Part shown: positions 62,691 to 64,000 of the stretch, piece after piece | Numbering within the stretch: position 1 is the first letter of the stretch | How the letters are laid out: each line of letters starts with the position of its first letter | NCBI GenBank assembly: GCA_910588035.1 | Contig: CAJUPY010000003.1 | Location: 62,001 to 126,000, forward strand | Source: an uncultured Muribaculaceae bacterium | Lineage (GTDB): Bacteria > Bacteroidota > Bacteroidia > Bacteroidales > Muribaculaceae | Length of the DNA: 64,000 bases | Direction of reading: 5' to 3' | Position numbers and translations under genes: made by a program | Notes under the pieces: model-generated | What the model was told of the DNA's origin: nothing | The model's database searches: none | Seen by the model: only the letters and a program-made list of their open reading frames with translations

Positions 62691-62724
62691 AGAAAATTTG
62701 CAAATAGAGGCTTTCTCGTTCAAA
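62691..62724 (-). promoter_or_regulatory. Putative promoter of aspS
   Basis: Minus-strand TTTG (plus 62721-62724) and TAATTTTA (plus 62691-62698), 22 bases apart, 38 bases before the ATG. The -7 element differs from consensus in its last base. Confidence 0.42.
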
Positions 62725-62767
62725 AAAGTGGCGGCGGTGTCACTAAAACGTTGAGTGACACCGCCGC
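62721..62767 (-). terminator. Terminator of the small gene upstream of aspS
   Basis: Minus-strand 14-bp perfect stem GCGGCGGTGTCACT / AGTGACACCGCCGC (plus 62731-62744 and 62754-62767), followed after four bases by six T residues. It lies 22 bases after the stop at 62790. Confidence 0.85.
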
Positions 62768-62789
62768 AGCAGGCTTTTATTGTCGGTTT

Positions 62790-63140
62790 TCAAGCTTCGA
62801 AGTCAAACATTGATTTGACGCGGTCCATGAACGTCGGCTCGAGTTGTTTGAGGTGGACATTGACTTCGTTGCTCCGTTTGCTCAGGAATATGATCGAGGA
62901 ATGTAGAACGATGCCCACGGTTTCTTCAAAATCAATGATGCCATAGACTCTGTCGAGCGGAATTTTATTGAAGGGAGACCATGGTTCGACACTGTTGATG
63001 ATGATGTCGTTTCCGTCGATCTCGATTCCGTGTGAGGGATCGGCTCCTTCAAAAAGCAGGATAATGTCGAGGCAATCGGGTGACTCGGGGAGTTTGTTGT
63101 ACTGCTTGTAGATCTGCTCAATTGCTTTTTTTGAAATCAT
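62790..63140 (-). CDS. Small cytoplasmic protein of unknown function
   Basis: 116 residues, no signal or membrane segment. Pattern: N-terminal helix (KKAIEQIYKQYNKLPE), then strands and loops including LLFEGADPSHGIEIDGNDIIIN, LDRVYGIIDFEETVGIVLHSSIIFLS, and a helical end (FMDRVKSMFDFEA). I do not recognise a family. It has its own terminator and is separated from pnuC by 184 bases, so it is probably transcribed alone. Confidence 0.75.
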   Translation of the reverse strand: MISKKAIEQIYKQYNKLPESPDCLDIILLFEGADPSHGIEIDGNDIIINSVEPWSPFNKIPLDRVYGIIDFEETVGIVLHSSIIFLSKRSNEVNVHLKQLEPTFMDRVKSMFDFEA

Positions 63141-63324
63141 ATCGTGCTTGTGTTTGTCGGGTTTTTAATCGTTGTGATGAATTTGAATGCTGTTTTTTGA
63201 TTCAGTAGTTAAACCCTGATAGAGTGCAAAAAGTTTAGGGAGATTAGGCAATTTTGCCGCTATTTAACCTTTGTAACCACATTGTCATTACATAGTGTCT
63301 GAAATGTGTCAGCAAGCTGTTCTT

Positions 63325-63927
63325 TCATGATTTTTCGTCTTCTTGCAGATTCATTAATTTAAGCCATTTCAAGTAGCCGAGCACTGCGATCACAGAATAT
63401 ATGCCATATAGAATGGAGTAAAAATTCAGTCCTTTGTAAAAGTACAGGCCGCAGCAGACAATGTCGGCGACAAGCCATGCGAGCCATTGTTCGGCGAACT
63501 TACGCGCCATCATGAACAATGCCACGATCGAGAGTGCCGTTGTGAAGGCGTCGGCCACAGGAACTGTCGAATCGGTGAATGTCACCAGAATCCACCATAT
63601 CGCTGCCCACAGAAGCAGTGTTGCCACGATGCAGATTGAGGCAGCTCCGGGTGAGACACGTGTGATAGGCCGGGGCTTTTTCGCTTTTTTCCTTCCCGTA
63701 CCTCCGTTGTTCCAGACAATGAAACCATAGAGGGCTATGGCGAGATAATAGATGTTTATTGCAAAATCGGCATACAGACCTTTTGAGTAGTAGATCCACA
63801 TTGATATCGTGGGCATGACCACAGAGGCAAGCCACACTTTTTTATCGGCATGATATTCCCACCACAGATATAGCAGCCCGACAGAGAAGCCGAGCAGTTC
63901 GCGCAGAAGTGAAAGATCGAAGTTCAT
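63325..63927 (-). CDS. pnuC: PnuC-family vitamin/nucleoside transporter
   Basis: 200 residues with seven hydrophobic helices. Family features: ELLGFSVGLLYLWWEYHADKKVW, a Trp-rich early segment, FAINIYYLAIALYGFIVWN, and EQWLAWLVADIVCCGLYFYKGLNFYSILYGIYSVIAVLGYLKW. PnuC proteins facilitate uptake of nicotinamide riboside; close relatives (PnuT) carry thiamine and in Bacteroidota often sit beside a TonB receptor for the vitamin. Here the start overlaps the stop of such a receptor (TGATG), so either vitamin is possible. No thiamine kinase or NadR is adjacent downstream. Confidence 0.88.
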   Translation of the reverse strand: MNFDLSLLRELLGFSVGLLYLWWEYHADKKVWLASVVMPTISMWIYYSKGLYADFAINIYYLAIALYGFIVWNNGGTGRKKAKKPRPITRVSPGAASICIVATLLLWAAIWWILVTFTDSTVPVADAFTTALSIVALFMMARKFAEQWLAWLVADIVCCGLYFYKGLNFYSILYGIYSVIAVLGYLKWLKLMNLQEDEKS

Positions 63928-64000
63928 CAGAATCGAAGCGTTATGTTGGCCATTACGTGTGCGGGAGCCTGTGCGGCAAATCCGGCGTAGCGATAGATCA
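63927..64000 (-). CDS. C-terminus of an outer-membrane (TonB-receptor-like) barrel, cut by window edge
   Basis: Only the last 23 codons are inside the window. They read ...AGFAAQAPAHVMANITLRF and then stop. The final strand, ending in an aromatic residue preceded by alternating hydrophobic positions, is the usual C-terminal signature of outer-membrane barrels. The stop shares bases with the pnuC start (TGATG). The identity as a TonB-dependent vitamin receptor is inferred from position. Confidence 0.62.
   Translation of the reverse strand, partial: IYRYAGFAAQAPAHVMANITLRF

Overview
The window comes from a member of the Bacteroidota, order Bacteroidales. Several things point there: promoters with the TAnnTTTG -7 element, many secreted outer-membrane beta-barrels, a BspA-like leucine-rich repeat protein, type IX secretion sorting domains, a PCMD lipoprotein, a three-subunit succinate dehydrogenase/fumarate reductase, and a gmd-fcl pair. 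Moderate GC and the intergenic repeat family at 10.6-11.1 kb make Muribaculaceae my best guess, but the sequence does not prove the family.

Layout. 0-10 kb: the end of a sugar MFS transporter, a secreted SGNH hydrolase, a TonB-receptor-like barrel, a type IX secretion cargo protein, then a tight run of lytic transglycosylase, uvrA and a uracil-DNA-glycosylase-like gene. 10-11.2 kb: an apparently truncated AAA-ATPase gene fragment and three diverged copies of a hairpin-rich intergenic repeat. 11.2-13 kb: ridA and a YihY/BrkB membrane protein. 13.1-32.8 kb: an almost gapless run of 13 minus-strand genes, largely devoted to peptidoglycan salvage. 33-38.3 kb: NADH dehydrogenase II, an ECF sigma factor with its membrane partner and a secreted protein, a secreted C1 peptidase and a secreted metallo-beta-lactamase-fold protein. 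38.3-41.7 kb: gmd-fcl-ugd (GDP-fucose and UDP-glucuronate). 41.7-47.2 kb: an amino-acid antiporter and a cell-surface locus (two paralogous barrels, PCMD lipoprotein, PorT-like barrel). 47.3-56.3 kb: BspA-like protein, sdhCAB, a TrkH potassium transporter and an M23 peptidase. 56.4-64 kb: guaA, the RNase P RNA gene, a GIN-domain protein, aspS-nif3-zinc ribbon, a small unknown gene, pnuC and the tail of an outer-membrane receptor.

How genes work together. The main system is MurNAc/muropeptide salvage. A secreted amidase-like protein and the exo-muramidase NamZ release sugars and peptides, and an AmpG-type permease and MurT import them. MurK phosphorylates MurNAc and MurQ splits MurNAc-6-phosphate into GlcNAc-6-phosphate and D-lactate. 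A 933-residue FAD/Fe-S D-lactate-dehydrogenase-type enzyme lies between murT and namZ and would oxidise that lactate. A SpoIID protein without a signal peptide, a GalT/HIT-like DUF4922 protein and a double-domain glycosyltransferase are translationally coupled in the same run and have no assigned role.

The other striking feature is the cytochrome b subunit of succinate dehydrogenase, which carries an extra C-terminal tail with 21 cysteines in 72 residues. No CRISPR array, tRNA, rRNA, prophage or transposase was seen.
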